Under the pieces are notes generated by a model. The model was not told the origin of the DNA, made no database searches, and was given only the letters and a program-made list of their open reading frames with translations. Positions 59,908-64,000 of a stretch of 64,000 nucleotides of DNA are shown here, piece after piece. Position 1 is the stretch's first letter. Each line of letters starts with the position of its first letter. The stretch comes from Polaromonas sp. P2-4 (GTDB lineage Bacteria; Pseudomonadota; Gammaproteobacteria; Burkholderiales; Burkholderiaceae_C): NCBI GenBank assembly GCA_024703855.1, contig CP087965.1, positions 3,154,001 to 3,218,000 of the forward strand, written 5' to 3'. The position numbers and the translations under genes are program-made.

Positions 59908-61222
59908 TTTGAGCACCGATTTCGTGGGCATCAAGAGCCCCAACCCGTTCTGGCTGGCTTCGGCCCCGCCGACCGACAAGGAATACAACGTCGTGCGTGC
60001 CTTCGAGGCGGGCTGGGGCGGCGTGGTCTGGAAGACGCTGGGCGAAGACCCCTCGGTGGTCAACGTCAATGGCCCACGCTATTCGACGCTGATGTCGCAG
60101 GACCGGCGCGTGATCGGCCTGAACAACATCGAACTGATCAGCGACCGGCCGCTGCGCACCAACCTGGAGGAGATCCGCCGCGTCAAGCGCGACTGGCCGG
60201 ATCGTGCGATGGTGGTGTCGCTGATGGTGCCGGTCGAGGAGGCGTCGTGGAAACGCATCCTGCCGATGGTCGAAGACGTCGGCGCCGATGGCATAGAGCT
60301 GAACTTCGGCTGCCCGCATGGCATGAGCGAGCGCGGCATGGGCGCGGCCGTCGGCCAGGTACCCGAGTACATCCAGCGCGTCACCGAGTGGTGCAAGCAC
60401 TATTCGAAGCTGCCGACCATCGTCAAGCTCACGCCCAACATCACCGACGTGCGCCTCCCCCCGCGCGCGGCCAAGGCGGGCGGGGCCGATGCGGTGTCGC
60501 TGATCAACACCATCAACTCGGTGATGGGGGTCGACCTCGATCGCATGGTGATGAGCCCGAGCACCGACGGCCGGGGCTCACACGGCGGCTACTGCGGCCC
60601 GGCGGTCAAGCCGATCGCGCTCAACATGGTGGCCGAGATCGCGCGCGACCCGGCCACCGCCGGCCTGCCGATCTCGGGCATAGGCGGCGTGACCACCTGG
60701 CGTGACGCGGCCGAGTACATCGCGCTGGGCTGCGGCACGGTACAGGTCTGCACCGCCGCCATGGTCTACGGCTTCAAGATCGTGCAAGACCTGTGCGACG
60801 GCCTGTCCAACTTCATGGACCAGCAGGGTTACCGCTCGATCGAAGATTTTCGCGGTGGCGCCGTTGAGACCGTCAAGGACTGGAAGTTGCTCAACCTGAA
60901 CCACATCGACAAGGCCGTCATCAACCAGGACTCGTGCATCCAGTGCGGCCGCTGCCATGTGGTGTGCGAGGACACCTCGCACCAGGCGATCACCGCCACG
61001 AAGGACGGCAAGCGCCACTTCGAGGTCAAGGACGAGGAGTGCGTCGGCTGCAACCTCTGCGTGTCGATCTGCCCGGTGCCCAACACCATCACGATGCGTT
61101 CGCTCGCGCCTGGTGAGATCGACAAGCGCACCGGTCTTTCCGTCAGCGGTGAATACGCCAACTGGACCACCCACCCCAACAACCCGATGCGCGTGGGCAG
61201 CAAAGCCGCCGTCACAGCCTGA
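59900..61222 (+). CDS. preA: Dihydropyrimidine dehydrogenase subunit PreA
   Basis: An intact 440-residue protein. An FMN-binding barrel (FVGIKSPNPFWLASAPPTD, LNFGCPHGMSERGMGAA with the catalytic Cys loop) is followed by two [4Fe-4S] ferredoxin motifs (CIQCGRCHVVC and CVGCNLCVSICPVP). It reduces uracil or thymine to the dihydro form with electrons from PreT. Length matches the family. Confidence 0.93.
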   Translation: MADLSTDFVGIKSPNPFWLASAPPTDKEYNVVRAFEAGWGGVVWKTLGEDPSVVNVNGPRYSTLMSQDRRVIGLNNIELISDRPLRTNLEEIRRVKRDWPDRAMVVSLMVPVEEASWKRILPMVEDVGADGIELNFGCPHGMSERGMGAAVGQVPEYIQRVTEWCKHYSKLPTIVKLTPNITDVRLPPRAAKAGGADAVSLINTINSVMGVDLDRMVMSPSTDGRGSHGGYCGPAVKPIALNMVAEIARDPATAGLPISGIGGVTTWRDAAEYIALGCGTVQVCTAAMVYGFKIVQDLCDGLSNFMDQQGYRSIEDFRGGAVETVKDWKLLNLNHIDKAVINQDSCIQCGRCHVVCEDTSHQAITATKDGKRHFEVKDEECVGCNLCVSICPVPNTITMRSLAPGEIDKRTGLSVSGEYANWTTHPNNPMRVGSKAAVTA

Positions 61223-61233
61223 AAGCCCACAGC

Positions 61234-62735
61234 ATGAGCCACTATGAAGTCTTCCACTGGATCGCCGGCCAGCTGCAGCGCGGAAGCGGCGCGCGCACGC
61301 AGGACATCTTCAATCCCGCTACCGGGGAGGTGCAGGGCCAGTTGTTGCTGGGCAGCGAAGCCGATCTCGACGCCGCCGTGGCCAGCAGCGCTGGCCGCCT
61401 TGCCGGCCTGGGCGCAGACGCCACCGCTGCAGCGTTCGCGCGTGATGTTCCGCTTTCTCGAAATCGTGCAGGCCCGGCGCGAGCAACTGGCCGAATGCCT
61501 GGTGCGCGAACACGGCAAGACGCTGCCCGATGCACTGGGCGAAGTGGCGCGCGGCATCGAGAACATCGAGTTCGCCACGGCCATGCCGCAACTGCTCAAG
61601 GGCGAGTACACCGAGCAAGTCGCGCGTGGCATGGATGCCTGGTCAGTGCGCCAGCCGCTGGGCGTGGTGGCCGGCATCACACCCTTCAACTTCCCGGCCA
61701 TGGTGCCGATGTGGATGTTCCCGCTGGCCCTGGGCTGCGGCAACGCCTTCATCTTGAAGCCCAGCGAACGCGACCCCTCGGCCAGCCTGCTGATCGCCCA
61801 GTGGCTCAAGGAGGCGGGCCTGCCCGATGGCGTGTTCAGCGTGGTGCAGGGCGACAAGACGATCGTCGATGCGATCCTGCGCCACCCCGGCATCGACGGC
61901 ATCAGCTTCGTCGGCTCGACGCCGGTGGCCGAGCACATCTACACGACCGGGACCGCGAACGGCAAGCGGGTGCAGGCGCTTGGGGGTGCCAAAAACCACA
62001 TGGTGGTGATGCCCGATGCCGACCTGGAGCAGGCGGCGGACGCGCTGATCGGTGCTGCCTATGGTTCGGCCGGCGAGCGCTGCATGGCGATCTCGGTCGC
62101 CGTGGCGGTGGGCGACGTTGGCGATCGGCTGGTCGCAGCGCTGGCGCCGCGCGTGAGGGCGCTGAAGATCGGCGAGGGCCACCAGGCCGGCGCAGAGATG
62201 GGCCCGGTCATCACCAAGCAAGCCAAGCAGCGCATCGAGAGCCTGATCGGCCAGGGCATCGAGGAGGGCGCGCAGGCGGTGGTGGACGGCCGGCACTACA
62301 AGGTGCCCGGTTGCGAGAACGGATTTTTTGTCGGCGGCACGCTGCTCGACCATGTCGAGCCGCAGATGGTGGTCTATACCGAGGAGATCTTCGGCCCGGT
62401 GCTGTGCGTGCTGCTGCGCGCCGGACTTGGGCCAAGCGGTGGCGCTGATCAATGCCCACGAGTACGGCAACGGCGTGGCGGTGTTCACGCGCGACGGCAA
62501 TGTGGCGCGCGAGTTCGTCCGCAACATCAAAGTTGGCATGGTGGGCGTCAACGTGCCGCTGCCGGTGCCCATGGCCTTCAACAGCTTTGGGGGCTGGAAG
62601 CGCAGCCTGTTCGGCGACCACCATGCCTACGGCCCCGAGGCCGTGCGTTTTTACACCCGCCACAAGGCCGTGATGCAGCGCTGGCCCGACAGCATTGCCC
62701 GTGGCCCGGAATTCGCTTTCCCGCAGATGACCTGA
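61234..62735 (+). CDS. mmsA: Malonate/methylmalonate-semialdehyde dehydrogenase (CoA-acylating, frameshifted)
   Basis: About 500 residues of the aldehyde dehydrogenase superfamily: [49 protein letters not shown], catalytic Cys in [12 protein letters not shown] and the late [14 protein letters not shown]. The GERCMA and GGAKNH motifs point to MmsA/IolA. Breaks lie near 61395 and 62430. In pyrimidine breakdown it would convert malonate semialdehyde (from beta-alanine) or methylmalonate semialdehyde (from thymine) to an acyl-CoA. It starts 11 bases after preA. Confidence 0.88.
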
Positions 62736-62771
62736 GCCTCAACCCCACTGGAACCACAAGGAGACAAAGCC

Positions 62772-64000
62772 ATGCGTACGAACATTTACCCGGGCGCGCA
62801 AAACGGGCTCTGGAACGAAGACCTGGCGCCCACCAGCGCCGCCCAGCGCACCTGGCGCTGGTACCACTTCGCCGCCCTGTGGGTGGGCATGGTGATGTGC
62901 ATTCCGGCCTACACCCTGGCCGCCAGCCTGATTACCAGCGGCATGTCCTGGCAGCAGGCGGTGGGCACGGTGTTTCTCGGCAACCTGATCGTGCTGGTGC
63001 CCATGCTGTTGATCGGGCACGCCGGCGCCAAATACGGCATTCCCTATGCCGTGCTGGCGCGCGCCTCGTTCGGCACGCGCGGCGCGCGGCTGCCCGCGCT
63101 GCTGCGCGCCCTGGTGGCCTGCGGCTGGTACGGCATCCAGACCTGGTTTGGCGGCATGATGATCTACACCCTGGTCGGCGTGCTGCTCGGCCAGCCGCTG
63201 GCGGGCGACAAGATCGCAGGCCTGGGCATCAACCTCGGCCAACTGGTCTGCTTCCTGCTGTTCTGGGCCATCCAGTTCTACTTCGTGGTGCATGGCATCG
63301 AGTCCATCCGCAAGCTCGAGACCTATACCGCGCCGATCAAGATCGTCATCTGCTTCGTGCTGCTGGCCTGGGCCTACAAGCAGGCGGGCGGCTTCGGCCC
63401 CATCCTCGAGCAGCCTTCGCAGTTTGTCGAAGGCGGCAAGAAGGCCGGCCAGTTCAGCGCCGTGTTCTGGCCCTCGCTGACCGCCATGGTCGGTTTCTGG
63501 GCCACGCTGGCGCTCAACATTCCCGACTTCACGCGCTTCGCCAAGTCGCAGCGCGACCAACTCGTCGGCCAGGCCGTGGGCCTGCCCCTGCCCATGGGCC
63601 TGCTGGCGGCGCTGGCAGTGTTCGTGACCTCGGCCACCGTGGTGATTTACGGCAAGGCGTTGTGGGACCCGGTGGACCTGGCCAGCCGCATGAGCGGCGC
63701 AGCGGTGCTGATTGCCCTGATCATTCTGCTGATCGACACCGTGAGTGTGAATCTCGCGGCCAATCTGGTCGGACCGGCCTATGACTTCTCGGCGCTGAAC
63801 CCGCGCCGCATCAGCTACAAGGTCGGCGGCTACATCACGGTGGGCATCGCCATCGCAATCATGCCGTGGAAGATCCTCGAGTCGACCCAAGGCTACATCT
63901 TCACCTGGTTGATCGGTTACTCGGCGCTGCTCGGCCCGGTGGCGGGCATTCTGATCGTCGATTACTACCTGCTGCGCCGCACCGAGCTGCAGGTCGATGA
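62772..64000 (+). CDS. NCS1-family nucleobase permease (5' part)
   Basis: At least 409 residues, continuing past the window end. Starts [20 protein letters not shown] after AAGGAGA. About ten hydrophobic helices are visible, with NCS1 landmarks [48 protein letters not shown] and [16 protein letters not shown]. Members import uracil, cytosine, allantoin or hydantoins; uracil/thymine uptake is inferred from the operon. Confidence 0.9.
   Translation, partial: MRTNIYPGAQNGLWNEDLAPTSAAQRTWRWYHFAALWVGMVMCIPAYTLAASLITSGMSWQQAVGTVFLGNLIVLVPMLLIGHAGAKYGIPYAVLARASFGTRGARLPALLRALVACGWYGIQTWFGGMMIYTLVGVLLGQPLAGDKIAGLGINLGQLVCFLLFWAIQFYFVVHGIESIRKLETYTAPIKIVICFVLLAWAYKQAGGFGPILEQPSQFVEGGKKAGQFSAVFWPSLTAMVGFWATLALNIPDFTRFAKSQRDQLVGQAVGLPLPMGLLAALAVFVTSATVVIYGKALWDPVDLASRMSGAAVLIALIILLIDTVSVNLAANLVGPAYDFSALNPRRISYKVGGYITVGIAIAIMPWKILESTQGYIFTWLIGYSALLGPVAGILIVDYYLLRRTELQVD

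Noticed and set aside
1..64000. tRNA, rRNA, riboswitch or replication origin
   Set aside because: No cloverleaf ends, conserved rRNA stretches or iteron/DnaA-box clusters were noticed on reading both strands; a covariance-model search would be decisive.

Overview
The window looks like DNA from a betaproteobacterium of the order Burkholderiales, most like Comamonadaceae. GC content is high, translational coupling (ATGA/TGATG overlaps) is common, and the short palindromic repeat types and the gene set (PutA, PreTA, ABC peptide uptake) fit that group. This is inference from gene content; no taxonomic search was possible. The sequence carries about 40 single-base frameshifts inside otherwise well-conserved genes. 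Many lie in short homopolymers, and two pairs compensate each other, so indel errors in an unpolished assembly are the likeliest cause. Frameshifted but otherwise complete genes are therefore listed as CDS with the break positions; truly truncated pieces are listed as pseudogenes.

Region 1 (1-16.2 kb): the 3' end of a putA-like gene and an M20 deacylase on the plus strand face one minus-strand run of 13 genes. In transcription order these are class II aldolase, dipeptide-type ABC transporter (SBP, DppB, DppC, fused DppDF), 2-hydroxyacid dehydrogenase, class III transaminase, HDAC-family deacetylase, DMT permease, FCD GntR regulator, second HDAC-family deacetylase, APH-fold kinase and phospho-lyase-like class III PLP enzyme. 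It reads as one catabolic operon for an imported acetylated amino compound, with a promoter/operator palindrome at 16.13 kb.

Region 2 (16.5-34.3 kb): a mosaic of small unrelated genes. These include a geranylgeranyl-reductase-like flavoprotein, AmrS radical SAM, phosphoribosyltransferase, GYD protein, M28 peptidase, zinc-ribbon adenylate cyclase with a class II cAMP phosphodiesterase beside it, patatin, PF04008 protein, host attachment protein, AraC regulator, MBL-fold hydrolase, SPW protein, bactofilin and a SnoaL-like protein. Between them lie several putA fragments and four copies of a dispersed repeat. That repeat resembles the terminus of an IS91-family element found at 53.8 kb, and two copies carry a second short repeat inserted within them.

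Region 3 (34.3-58.6 kb): about 22 kb lies between two nearly identical 1.16-kb direct repeats (RutR-like TetR gene, operator, start of preT). The segment holds one minus-strand operon: GAF-HlyD protein, PqqD-like/M50/HlyD fusion, compact SecA-like ATPase, periplasmic adaptor, a roughly 2,080-residue LEPR-XLL surface protein with ten 96-residue repeats and a C-terminal membrane segment, a hybrid histidine kinase and a REC-GGDEF-EAL protein. I regard this as the most interesting system here: an apparently self-contained export/processing and signalling locus for a giant surface protein. IS91 and IS1595 elements and a carboxyltransferase fragment close the segment.

Region 4 (57.5-64 kb): reductive pyrimidine catabolism. 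TetR (RutR-like), preT, preA, a malonate/methylmalonate-semialdehyde dehydrogenase and an NCS1 permease that runs off the window.
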